Of a DNA stretch of 64,000 bases, positions 7,892-15,222 are shown piece by piece. Every line of letters begins with the position of its first letter. Position 1 is the first letter of the stretch. Where the stretch lies: assembly GCA_004020875.1 (NCBI GenBank), contig SAPZ01000004.1, positions 62,001 to 126,000 of the forward strand. Reading direction: 5' to 3'. The position numbers and the translations under genes were made by a program. Origin of the DNA: Mesorhizobium sp. (lineage in GTDB: Bacteria > Pseudomonadota > Alphaproteobacteria > Rhizobiales > Rhizobiaceae). Below the pieces are notes generated by a model. The model had not been told where the DNA came from, ran no database searches, and was given only the letters and a program-made list of their open reading frames with translations.

Positions 7892-9151
7892 CTAGCTGGC
7901 CATCACGTCGCTCGCGGCGGCGGCGGCTTTCAGTGTCGCGAAATCGGCGATGTAGCCTTGCGCGCCCTCGACCGTGGTCGTCAGGCTGGCGCCGACCGCG
8001 GCGTAGCGGGCAGCGGTCTCCAGCGATGCGCCATGCAGCCAGAGGCTGAGGAAGATGCCGGCGAAGCTGTCGCCGGCGCCGGTCGCGTCCACCCGGTTGA
8101 CGGGCAGCGCGGGCACCTCGATCTGCGGCCCGCCGGTTGCCGGAAAGACCACCGCGCCGAACTCGCCCAAGGTAAGCACGACCGTTCCGCGCGGCTTGAT
8201 GCGCGACAGCATGAGGCGGACCTCTTCGATCATGGTCGCCATGCGCGTGCGAAATCCGTAGATCTCCCTGATCATCACGTCGTTGATGAAGGTCAGGTCG
8301 ATCTGCCTGACCATCTGGGCGAAGATTTCAGGCGTGCGCGCGCTGCTGGGCAGGCCGGCAGAATGCAGGCTCACCTTCCAGCCGGCCTGGTGAAAGCGCG
8401 CGATGGATGCTGTCATCGTCTCGTAATGGAAACCTTCAATGTGAAGGCAGGCGGGTCGCTTTTCGGGTTGGATGTCGAGGTTGGCGGTGAGATCGACTTC
8501 GCCCAGCTCGAAAGGCTCGCTGATGATAGTGCGGCTGCCGTTGCGCTCGATAATGACGATCGCCTGCGAGAGCCGGTTGTTGGGCGTGCTGCGGATGGGC
8601 AAAGTATGCACGCCCAGCTTGGAAAGCTCGCCTAGCGCCCAGTCGCTCTCGGCGTCCTTGCCGACCGCCGTCGCCAGCTCGACGTCAAGCGCATAAGGCG
8701 CCCCGACGCCGGCGGCGGCAACCGCGAGATTGGCGGCGGGGCCGCCGAGCGCCTTGTCGATATGGCTGGCCGTGATCCGGTCGTCGCGATGAGGCAGCAC
8801 CTCGACGCGGCAGAGGAAGTCGATGCTCACCCGCCCGGCGACGAGAAGCTTGGGCAGATGGTCGAGATTCTTCGGCCGCTGCGGCGCACGACCGGGCAGG
8901 GAGCGCGCAAACGAGCTCGGCCGGTACATCAAGGCGGCGATCGCCTTCTCGATCCGGTCCCGCGTGCCTTGTCTGAGCCCGGCCGTGCCATTGATGAAAT
9001 TCGACACCGTGCCGATGGAGACACCGGCGGTTCGTGCGACATCCGCGATGGTCGGGCGTCTGCGTTGCAAAGGCGTGATCCGATTGAAGCGTTTCAAAAC
9101 GCTAGCAGTGGATGTGAAAGGTCTCAACGAAATTATCTTCCAAAGAGGCAT
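7892..9151 (-). CDS. LacI-type HTH domain fused to a PfkB-family sugar kinase
   Basis: A 419-residue fusion. Residues 33-82 are a LacI DNA-binding domain (TIADVARTAGVSIGTVSNFI, then the hinge-like RDRIEKAIAALMYRPS). The usual periplasmic-binding-like effector domain is replaced by a complete PfkB/ribokinase kinase at about residues 100-410. It has signature 1 (GGPAANLAVAAAGVG, 136-150) and signature 2 (DATGAGDSF, 355-363) with catalytic Asp361. The kinase therefore looks active and could sense, or phosphorylate, the inducer. This is the first gene of the transporter operon. The ATG at 9151 has AAAGGA 6 nt upstream. A TTG at 9070 would start just before the HTH and leave the palindrome at 9084-9097 upstream. 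The fusion is read through one uninterrupted frame. Confidence 0.88.
   Translation of the reverse strand: MPLWKIISLRPFTSTASVLKRFNRITPLQRRRPTIADVARTAGVSIGTVSNFINGTAGLRQGTRDRIEKAIAALMYRPSSFARSLPGRAPQRPKNLDHLPKLLVAGRVSIDFLCRVEVLPHRDDRITASHIDKALGGPAANLAVAAAGVGAPYALDVELATAVGKDAESDWALGELSKLGVHTLPIRSTPNNRLSQAIVIIERNGSRTIISEPFELGEVDLTANLDIQPEKRPACLHIEGFHYETMTASIARFHQAGWKVSLHSAGLPSSARTPEIFAQMVRQIDLTFINDVMIREIYGFRTRMATMIEEVRLMLSRIKPRGTVVLTLGEFGAVVFPATGGPQIEVPALPVNRVDATGAGDSFAGIFLSLWLHGASLETAARYAAVGASLTTTVEGAQGYIADFATLKAAAAASDVMAS
9084..9097. promoter_or_regulatory. Candidate LacI-family operator
   Basis: TTGAAGCGTTTCAA is a near-perfect palindrome with the central CG typical of LacI-family operators (consensus-like TGAAACGNTTCA). 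It lies at the 5' end of the LacI-PfkB gene, inside the first 23 codons if translation starts at 9151, or upstream if it starts at the TTG at 9070. Autorepression is a reasonable inference. Confidence 0.45.
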
Positions 9152-9218
9152 CGGTGGTCCTTTGTGGATAGAAGATTGATCCGCGAGAGGGCCGTCACGG
9201 GGATCATTCGTTGCGCAC

Positions 9219-9233
9219 TTGAAGTATTTTCAA
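9219..9233. promoter_or_regulatory. Second operator-like inverted repeat upstream of the LacI-PfkB operon
   Basis: TTGAAGTATTTTCAA has the same TTGAA and TTCAA arms as the site at 9084-9097, but with a five-base centre that lacks the CG step. It lies 68 nt upstream of the ATG at 9151, in the 186 nt gap that must hold the operon promoter. It could be an auxiliary operator or chance. Confidence 0.3.
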
Positions 9234-9337
9234 ATCCAGCCTTTTTGCGCCTTGTGCGACAGGCCGTGCCATCCATCGTCAGACGGCAGTTCGATCCGCC
9301 GGCAGTTTGCAAGCCGCGGCAGATGTCAGGCAGCCGA

Positions 9338-10192
9338 TCAGATCAGCAGCAGGCCTTTCATCGAGGCGTTGCCCTTGCGGCCGATGATGATGTGGTCATG
9401 CACAGCGATGCCAAGGGGCTTCGCCGTTTCGATGATCTGCTTGGTCATCTCGATGTCCCCGCGGGAGGGTGTGGGATCTCCCGAAGGATGGTTGTGGACC
9501 AGGATGACGGCGCTGGCGGAGAGCTCCAGCGCGCGCTTCACCACCTCGCGCGGATAGACCGGCGTATGGTCGACGGTTCCAGTCTGCTGCACCTCGTCAG
9601 CGATCAGCCCGTTCTTCTTGTCGAGGAACAGGATACGGAACTGCTCACGCGTTTCGAAGGCCATGGCGGAGCGGCAATAGTCGAGCAGTTGCGTCCAGTT
9701 GGACAGCACCTCGCGACCGCGCACCTCGCCGCGCGCCATGCGCTGGGCCGTCGCGGCGATGACTTTTAGATCGATTGCAACGGTCGGCCCGATGCCTTTG
9801 ACTTCCTCGAGCAGCGGAGGCGGCGCGCCCAGGACTTCGGCCAGCGAACCGAAACGAGCGATCAGCGCCTTGGCGATCGGCTTGGTGTCGACGCGCGGGA
9901 TCAGCCGGAAAAGCAGCAGCTCAAGCAGTTCATAGTCGGGCAGGGCGTCCGGCCCGCCCGTCGCAAAGCGTTCGCGCAGACGATCGCGATGGCCATGATA
10001 GTGCGGCTTTTCGGCCAGCGCGGCCTTGGTGGGCCGCCGGACGGGCAGCTCCGCGAAAAATCCCCTCTCGTCGTCGCTGGTTTCCCCCATGGCCGCCCGC
10101 TCTTGGCCGGAAAGGCCCGGCAGAGCGAAACTGTAAGGCGACGGGCCGGGCGCAGTCGAGTTCTTTTCGGCGCGAGCGCGAAAATCCTGCAT
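9338..10192 (-). CDS. radC: RadC/JAB-domain protein
   Basis: A RadC-family protein of 284 residues. A helix-hairpin-helix region ([16 protein letters not shown] to [11 protein letters not shown]) precedes a JAB/MPN metal-binding domain with the complete JAMM motif [14 protein letters not shown] at residues 233-246. The historical link to DNA repair in E. coli is doubtful, and the biochemical role is unresolved. The start is uncertain: ATG at 10192 gives 41 residues before the conserved DERGFFAE, while ATG at 10090 gives [12 protein letters not shown], but neither has a clear ribosome site. Its position near map is, as I recall, a common rhizobial arrangement. Confidence 0.9.
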   Translation of the reverse strand: MQDFRARAEKNSTAPGPSPYSFALPGLSGQERAAMGETSDDERGFFAELPVRRPTKAALAEKPHYHGHRDRLRERFATGGPDALPDYELLELLLFRLIPRVDTKPIAKALIARFGSLAEVLGAPPPLLEEVKGIGPTVAIDLKVIAATAQRMARGEVRGREVLSNWTQLLDYCRSAMAFETREQFRILFLDKKNGLIADEVQQTGTVDHTPVYPREVVKRALELSASAVILVHNHPSGDPTPSRGDIEMTKQIIETAKPLGIAVHDHIIIGRKGNASMKGLLLI

Positions 10193-10326
10193 CGATCATG
10201 GCGACGGTGCGCGTGTGCTCCAACCGTGATTTCGAGGGCTCGCGTGCTCGCGGTGTGAGGAGGGTGCAAGAAGGCATCCTCCTCATGGCTATTCAAATGT
10301 AGGCAGCCGGCTTTCGTCCCGCCTTG

Positions 10327-11013
10327 TCAGAAGCGGTAGGTGACGCCCGTGCCAATTAGCCAGGGGTTGAGCTTGGCCTTGCCCGTCAAGTTCGTGCCGC
10401 CGACCGTGACGTCGAATTTCGGCTCCAGAAAGAGCTTCTTGACGTCGAAATTGACGCCCCAATGCTGATCCAGCATGTAATCGAACCCGACCTGCAAGGC
10501 GCCTCCGAATGTATTCTTGACATGGAGAGCTTCGGCGCTGCCGGTATCCTGATTGTAGAAGATCGTGTAGTTCACGCCAGCGCCGACATAGGGCTTGAAG
10601 GCGCCGAAATCGGTAAAGTGGTATTGCAGCGTGAGCGTCGGCGGCAGCACCCAGACCTTGCCGATCTTGCCCAGCCCGCTGATCGTCCCCTCGCCGTAGA
10701 TATTGGCGTAGGTGGTGCCGAGAATGAGCTCGGCAGCGAGGTTGTCGGTGAAGTAGTAGGAAATGTCCAATTCCGGCGTCACGGTATCGGAATAGGAAAG
10801 GTCGGAACCGGGGATTCCATTCACGTTGCCCTTATTGTCCGTGATCACGCCCAAGGCGCGCAGGCGAACCTGCCAAGGGCCGGATGCTGCTACAGGCGGC
10901 TCGTTCTGTGTCACGGATTGTATGTCCGCCGCCATGGCCTGCTGCATCCCTGCCGCGACAATCGCTGCGGCAACTGCGATCCCCCGCCACTGCCCAACCC
11001 AGTTTCTCACCAT
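10327..11013 (-). CDS. ompW: OmpW-family outer membrane protein
   Basis: A 228-residue protein with a signal peptide (cleavage near AMA, residue 28) and an eight-stranded beta-barrel pattern that ends in TYRF, the C-terminal aromatic signal for outer membrane insertion. Family features include the DNKGNVNGIPGSDLSYSDTV loop, PELDISYYFTDNLAAELILG and PPTLTLQYHF. OmpW proteins form narrow hydrophobic channels, and in enterobacteria expression responds to oxygen and stress. A TTGA-N6-TCAA box at 11079-11092 suggests control by an FNR/FixK-type regulator. The gene stands alone, 134 nt downstream of radC's start. Confidence 0.92.
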   Translation of the reverse strand: MVRNWVGQWRGIAVAAAIVAAGMQQAMAADIQSVTQNEPPVAASGPWQVRLRALGVITDNKGNVNGIPGSDLSYSDTVTPELDISYYFTDNLAAELILGTTYANIYGEGTISGLGKIGKVWVLPPTLTLQYHFTDFGAFKPYVGAGVNYTIFYNQDTGSAEALHVKNTFGGALQVGFDYMLDQHWGVNFDVKKLFLEPKFDVTVGGTNLTGKAKLNPWLIGTGVTYRF

Positions 11014-11078
11014 AATATCTCTCCATGGAATTCGAATGTGGTGCGCTGCAGCAATGACAGCCCTGGAGAGATCGCCGG

Positions 11079-11092
11079 TTGATCCAGGTCAA
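11079..11092. promoter_or_regulatory. Candidate FNR/FixK box (anaerobox) upstream of ompW
   Basis: TTGATCCAGGTCAA matches the TTGAT-N4-ATCAA consensus in nine of ten positions and the core TTGA-N6-TCAA exactly. The centre is about 72 nt upstream of the ompW ATG, which would place a transcription start near 11044 if it sits at -41.5. Binding is inferred, not shown. Confidence 0.55.
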
Positions 11093-11320
11093 TGGTCGGA
11101 GGAAGTCATTGGAGCTGCGTTCAATCCGGCGTCGCATGTAACAAAAATGCTACATGCCGATCACCATGGGTCGCTGTTCGGAACGACTCGAAGGAAAGGC
11201 CCCTAACGGGAGCTGTGATGCTGCAGATCGCCCCGGCCGCTCTTCGTCGCGCGCCAGATGCCTTTCGCGACTTCAAGGCGCCACGGGGTTCGATTCTCGG
11301 GGACGAACGTCAAGCGAGCG

Positions 11321-11430
11321 CCTAAAGCGCGTCGCGATCTTTCAGATTCGCTCCATGCGCTTTAGGTTTTTTGATTTTACGCATGTCTTTATCCCGAAAC
11401 CGGTTCCCACTTTCGGGAGACATGCTTTAG
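11321..11430. repeat. RIME-like intergenic repeat, copy 1
   Basis: A 110-bp element bounded by the inverted ends CTAAAGC and GCTTTAG. Inside are the blocks GCGTCGCGATCTTTCAGATT and AAACCGGTTCCCACTTTCGG. A second copy lies at 39779-39885. Length and palindromic build fit the RIME class described in Rhizobium and Sinorhizobium. The match to a named subtype is from memory. Confidence 0.8.
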
Positions 11431-11454
11431 CCGGGAAGGCCGGCGGCAAGAAAG

Positions 11455-12282
11455 CTAGGCCGGCAGGCCGGGACGGTCGAGCTTTTTCGGCGATAGCGTG
11501 AAGATCTCGCAGCCGGTGTCGGTGACGCCGATCGTGTGCTCGTACTGCGCCGACAGCGAGCGGTCGCGCGTGACCGCGGTCCAGCCGTCCGACAGTACCT
11601 TCACATGCGGGCGGCCGAGATTGATCATCGGCTCGACGGTGAAGATCATGCCGGGCCGCATCTCGACGCCTTCATTGACGGTGCCGTAATGCAGGATGTT
11701 CGGCGCGTCGTGGAAAAGTTGGCCGACGCCGTGGCCGCAGAAATCGCGCACCACCGAGCAGCGCTCGGCCTCGGCGTAGGTCTGGATCGCGGCGCCGATG
11801 GCGCCGGTGCGGGCGCCGGGCTTGATCGCGGCGATGCCGCGCATCAGGCATTCATAGGTCACCTCAAGCAGGCGCTCGGCTGCGCGTTTGATCGTGCCCA
11901 CCGGATACATGCGGGAGGAATCGCCATGCCAGCCGTCGAGGATGTAAGTGACGTCGATGTTGACGATGTCACCTTCCTTCAGCGGCTTGTTGTCGGGAAT
12001 GCCGTGGCAAACGACGTGGTTGATCGAGGTGCAGGACGATTTGGTGTAGCCGCGATAATTGAGCGTCGCCGGCAATGCGCCATGGTCCATGCCGAATTCG
12101 AAAACGAAGCGATCGATCGCTTCCGTCGTCACGCCGGGCTTCACCATCGGCACCAGCTCGTCGAGACAGCGCGCGGTGAGATCGCAGGCCTTGCGCATGC
12201 CGGCAAAACCTTCCTCGCCATAGAGGCGGATCTGGCCGGTGTTTCGAAGGGGGGCCGTGGAGGCGTCGAGATAGGTAACCAT
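11455..12282 (-). CDS. map: Methionine aminopeptidase type I
   Basis: Cytosolic metalloenzyme of 275 residues that removes the initiator methionine from nascent proteins after deformylation. All five metal ligands are visible: Asp110, Asp121, His184, Glu217 and Glu248, with the substrate-binding His93 in VCHGIPDN. The N-terminus MVTYLDASTAPLRNTGQIRL matches rhizobial Map proteins, so the ATG at 12282 is used. The frame upstream to 12462 is not conserved. There is no N-terminal zinc-finger extension, as expected for bacterial type Ia. The RIME-like repeat lies 25 nt beyond the stop. Essential and very likely functional. Confidence 0.96.
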   Translation of the reverse strand: MVTYLDASTAPLRNTGQIRLYGEEGFAGMRKACDLTARCLDELVPMVKPGVTTEAIDRFVFEFGMDHGALPATLNYRGYTKSSCTSINHVVCHGIPDNKPLKEGDIVNIDVTYILDGWHGDSSRMYPVGTIKRAAERLLEVTYECLMRGIAAIKPGARTGAIGAAIQTYAEAERCSVVRDFCGHGVGQLFHDAPNILHYGTVNEGVEMRPGMIFTVEPMINLGRPHVKVLSDGWTAVTRDRSLSAQYEHTIGVTDTGCEIFTLSPKKLDRPGLPA

Positions 12283-12452
12283 TTTAGTCCGTTTGCCGGC
12301 GTTGGCTCCAAAGGGAGCCGAGTGCCAAAATCTGCCCCAGATTTGGCACCGGAAGCCGCAAGGTTCAAGGACGAAGTGCGAGCGCGCCGTCCATTGCGGC
12401 TTTCCTTCGGCTATTCCATGGGTTAGGGCGGACCTGAATTCCGGAGATTGCC

Positions 12453-12848
12453 TTGACGGCACCTGAACGCGAAAGATCGAAACTGCCGCCGGTCAGGACC
12501 GCTTTTGCGGGCCTGATGGCGCTGCTGATGCTCGCGCTGCTGGGCTTTGCCCAGGCCGGAATTTCCGCGTCGGCCGCCTCGTTCCAGGGTGGCTCCAGCA
12601 TCAGCGCCGCCCGCCAGGGCGATACGATCGCGCTGCTCAGGACCTCCGGCAAGGCCTCGGCGCTTGAAGTCCGGGCCAGCCGGCCGTTTCCCGTAAAGCT
12701 CGCCAGCGGCAATCATGGTGCGCTTGCGCCCGCATCCGATTTCCAGGTTGTCGGACAGGCGTTGCCCGTCGAAATGGGCGTCACGCCCGTAGCGGCAAGC
12801 GTAACAGCCGCACGCACCAACCAGCCGCGCGCGCCACCTGCCGCGTAG
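12453..12848 (+). CDS. Hypothetical exported or membrane-anchored protein
   Basis: A 131-codon frame starting with TTG at 12453, with GGAG 6 nt upstream. Residues 18-40 (FAGLMALLMLALLGFAQAGI) form a single hydrophobic stretch that could be a signal peptide or an anchor. The rest is Ala, Pro and Arg rich with no recognisable domain and ends in QPRAPPAA. It reads divergently from map, 170 nt away. I do not recognise the family. The ribosome site and signal-like N-terminus favour a real gene, but the unusual start codon and low-complexity tail leave doubt. Confidence 0.45.
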   Translation: MTAPERERSKLPPVRTAFAGLMALLMLALLGFAQAGISASAASFQGGSSISAARQGDTIALLRTSGKASALEVRASRPFPVKLASGNHGALAPASDFQVVGQALPVEMGVTPVAASVTAARTNQPRAPPAA

Positions 12849-12960
12849 AGCCTAGCCCACAAGCGCGGCCTTCAATCAGAAACATTCCTTCGCGTCGCGA
12901 TCCGGCGACGGCCGCCAGCCGTCCGCCGGTCGCGTGCGCGTCAGTTCGGATTCCCAATCA

Positions 12961-13197
12961 ATGCAACGCATCAAGACATTCAAGACACTCACCCACGCGG
13001 CCGCTGCGGCCTCCTTTCTGGCCGTCCAGGCGGTGATCTGCATCGGCACTGTCTACTGGGCCGTTGCCGCCACCCTTCGCATGGAAGGAACGGCGGCCAT
13101 TGTGCTCGGCGCCATCTTCGCGCTGCCGTCCGCCTATGTGCTGATGGTGGTTACTCGCATGGCCTACGACGCCGAGACTGATCCGGGCAATCATTAG
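12961..13197 (+). CDS. Small two-helix membrane protein, unknown function
   Basis: A 78-residue protein from the ATG at 12961 (a GTG at 12934 would add nine residues). Two hydrophobic segments, about residues 14-36 and 42-62, are joined by a short loop (LRMEGTAA). The C-terminal tail AYDAETDPGNH is acidic and probably cytoplasmic. No family is recognised. It is flanked by a hypothetical gene and the DUF982 gene on the same strand, with gaps of more than 100 nt, so a shared operon is not evident. The membrane topology is the only functional clue. Confidence 0.5.
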   Translation: MQRIKTFKTLTHAAAAASFLAVQAVICIGTVYWAVAATLRMEGTAAIVLGAIFALPSAYVLMVVTRMAYDAETDPGNH

Positions 13198-13404
13198 CGG
13201 CAAAGGCACGGAAGAGGGGGCAGGGCGAAGCGGGTTGCGTCGCCCTGTCACCTGGCCTGCGCGGATTGTCGGGCGCCGGCCTGCCGCATCTGTGAACCTA
13301 TTGTTGACCGCACTGAGGTCACATTCCTGAGTCAGAAGGCCGCCAAAAGCAACTTTTGACATCGAGCGGCGTTGGCTCGGCTACGCCAGTTCGGGAGAGA
13401 GGGA

Positions 13405-13704
13405 ATGGACAGACTGCAATTCGAGGTGCCGGTGCGCATCACGCCCGCGCCCGGCCTGCCGGTCGAGGAAATCTACAGTGTCGAGCAGGCGCTCGATTTC
13501 CTGCAGGAGTGGCCGAAGCGCCGGCAGGGCAAGATCTACGAAGCCGCCTTCAATGCCTGCTTCGGGGCGACGGTCGATGTGGCCAGCGCCGAGGAGGCCT
13601 GCCGCGCGTTTGCAACCTTCTGCCGTGTCAGCGGATTGCTGGCGCGGGACGCGATGTTTCCCGGCAAGGGCAGGGCAGGGACGCATCGCGAGGCGCGCGC
13701 CTGA
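13405..13704 (+). CDS. DUF982-family protein
   Basis: A 99-residue cytoplasmic protein. The pattern FEVPVRITPAPGLPVEEIYS, then VEQALDFLQEWPKRRQGKIY and a central AC-F-A-T-F segment, fits DUF982, a small family almost confined to Rhizobiales, where genomes carry many copies. The function is unknown. The ATG at 13405 is preceded by GGGAGAGAGGGA, a strong ribosome site, so the longer frame from 13372 is not used. It reads convergently toward the LpxO-like gene, 75 nt away. The C-terminal tail GKGRAGTHREARA is basic and probably disordered. Confidence 0.78.
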   Translation: MDRLQFEVPVRITPAPGLPVEEIYSVEQALDFLQEWPKRRQGKIYEAAFNACFGATVDVASAEEACRAFATFCRVSGLLARDAMFPGKGRAGTHREARA

Positions 13705-13779
13705 GTCTTTATTTCGTCCAAGTCGTTCCCGCACCACCGCGTCGCCGGTGGCTCGCACAAGCCGTCGATCGCACCTTAT

Positions 13780-14466
13780 TCAGCCGCCGAACGACACGCC
13801 CCGATAGCGCATTCCCACCTGCACGCCGCGCACGATCACGCGCGACAGGATCTCCATGTCCAGCGGCATTTGCGGACGCCACACGTCGAGCAGGAGAGCG
13901 ACGCGCGGCTGATCCGAGTTGTTCATGACTTCGTGCTCGAACGTGTCGTCCCACAGCATGCACTCGCCGTCGGCGATGCGCCTTTCCTCGTGGTTGATCA
14001 TCATGATCGTCGCCGGACGGCCGTCCGGCTGTTTGGGGATGACGAGGCCGAGGTGAAAGCGCATGATGCCGCGAAACGGTCCGCGGTGCGGCGGGATGTG
14101 CTTGCGCGGGGCGAGGAACGAGACGGCGGCCGACTTGACTTCGGGGCATTCGGCGAGCAGCCGGCTCAACACCGGCATGCGCGCGAGATTCTCCGGCACC
14201 GTCATGTCGTAGGCCTTGAGCACGAACATGCGCCAGTCGAGCCCGTCATTGGCCGAGATATCGGCCTGTTCCGGCATGATGTCGTGGAAACGCGGCGCCT
14301 TGTTCAGCTTTGCCGCCAGCGCCTCGTCGCGGATGTCCTGCCAGGCGGCGGCGAACTTCGCGGCATTGGGAAAATGCGTGCCCGCGTCAAGGATAGCCGG
14401 CGCATCTATGCGTTTTTCATAGATACGGCGGACCAGATTGGTTCCCAGATCGTAGGCGCCTGGCAT
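13780..14466 (-). CDS. Aspartyl/asparaginyl beta-hydroxylase family dioxygenase (LpxO-like)
   Basis: A 228-residue Fe(II)/2-oxoglutarate dioxygenase of the AspH/LpxO family. The iron ligands are His127 in PPHRGPFRG and His178 in DDTFEHEVMN. Arg188 in QPRVALLLD is the likely 2-oxoglutarate anchor. Bacterial members hydroxylate lipid A acyl chains (LpxO) or small peptides. Unlike Salmonella LpxO, no clear membrane anchors are visible, so a soluble substrate is equally possible. The ATG at 14466 lies in an AT-rich promoter-like region (TTATATAGTGGGATATT upstream). It stands alone between DUF982 and a small exported protein. Confidence 0.82.
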   Translation of the reverse strand: MPGAYDLGTNLVRRIYEKRIDAPAILDAGTHFPNAAKFAAAWQDIRDEALAAKLNKAPRFHDIMPEQADISANDGLDWRMFVLKAYDMTVPENLARMPVLSRLLAECPEVKSAAVSFLAPRKHIPPHRGPFRGIMRFHLGLVIPKQPDGRPATIMMINHEERRIADGECMLWDDTFEHEVMNNSDQPRVALLLDVWRPQMPLDMEILSRVIVRGVQVGMRYRGVSFGG

Positions 14467-14823
14467 CTCATCACCTCAGTGGGCCCGTTATATAGTGGGA
14501 TATTGCTTGCGGCCATCGCTCACGGGAATTTGTATAGGCCGTCAACAGGCTGATAGAATCCTGCGCCTAGTCTAAGCCTCGCTGAGCCTTCGACGCCAGT
14601 CGTGGTGCCGACATCGATGATTTCGGCGTGGCGGCGTCGATCGGGCCGTCCCAGCCGCCGCCAGGCGCCTTGCTGAGGCAATGCAGTCGGGGCAATCCCG
14701 GCTTTGGCGTGGCCTTTTCTGCCTCTTCAAGGCTTCGCTCGCTGCATCGTGACCGCGCCACCGTTGCGGAACCGCCTCGCAAGGTGCGTATCTTGCGATA
14801 CGATGTTTTGCGAGGATGCCACC
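14467..14823. other. Intergenic region with promoter sequence and leader hairpin
   Basis: This 357-nt divergent gap carries AT-rich sequence just upstream of the LpxO-like gene (14487-14510) and, at its other end, the nested hairpin at 14775-14815. The middle portion is GC-rich with no supported gene. Confidence 0.5.
14775..14815 (+). promoter_or_regulatory. Nested hairpin masking the ribosome binding site of the next gene
   Basis: CCTCGCAA (14775-14782) pairs perfectly with TTGCGAGG (14808-14815). Inside, CGTATC pairs with GATACG around a TTGC loop (14787-14802). The 3' arm contains GAGG, the Shine-Dalgarno for the ATG at 14824. Folding would block translation, so this could be a thermosensor-like or ligand-controlled switch. 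The stem is seen; regulation is inferred. Confidence 0.5.
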
Positions 14824-15117
14824 ATGCCCTTACGCAGGATTGCGTTTTGCGCCGCAGCGATGATCGTTGCGGCCACGAATTTCGCCGATGCACGGCCCGA
14901 CTCACGCAAGATGACTTGCGCGCAGACCCAGGCGCTGATCCAGAGCCGGCATGCGGTAGTGCTGACCACGGGGGCGAACACATATGAGCGCTATGTCCGC
15001 CAATTCGGCAATGAATGCGATGCTCCTTATGTGCCGATGGTCGACTATGTTCCGGCCAGTGACGGTCGATGCGTGGTCTATCGGTGCGAAGAGCCGGCGC
15101 CGATGGTTCCGGATTGA
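14824..15117 (+). CDS. Small exported protein, unknown function
   Basis: A 97-residue protein with a signal peptide (MPLRRIAFCAAAMIVAATNF, cleavage near ADA). The mature part has four cysteines, likely two disulfides (MTCAQTQALI, NECDAPY, GRCVVYRCEE), and an R-x-A-V-V-L-T-T-G segment. Similar small periplasmic proteins occur widely in Rhizobiales without assigned function. The ATG at 14824 is chosen over 14803 and 14704 because GAGG lies 8 nt upstream and the signal peptide begins there. Its leader folds into the hairpin described at 14775-14815. The next gene is convergent. Confidence 0.68.
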   Translation: MPLRRIAFCAAAMIVAATNFADARPDSRKMTCAQTQALIQSRHAVVLTTGANTYERYVRQFGNECDAPYVPMVDYVPASDGRCVVYRCEEPAPMVPD

Positions 15118-15222
15118 TCGGAGACGGCCGCTTCTCTCTGCTGATGCCTGCTTTCTTTGAGCGTCAACGCGACCAGGCGAGGGTGGCGGCCTTCTATTCC
15201 CGCGACAGAGCCCCACTGCCTC

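Larger units (their letters stand above)
11014..11454. other. Intergenic region between ompW and map
   Basis: This 441-nt gap holds the ompW promoter region with the anaerobox and the RIME-like repeat at 11321-11430. A 35-codon frame (11218-11325) with GGGAG upstream runs into the repeat. I do not consider it a supported gene. I see nothing else in it. Confidence 0.6.

Noticed and set aside
11283..11305. A T-arm-like GGGGTTCGATTCTCGGGG resembling a tRNA remnant.
   Set aside because: The flanking bases do not pair as a T-stem, and no acceptor or anticodon arm is seen nearby.
11218..11325. A 35-codon frame with GGGAG upstream.
   Set aside because: It ends inside the RIME-like repeat, has no recognisable features and lies in a GC-rich gap where such frames arise by chance.
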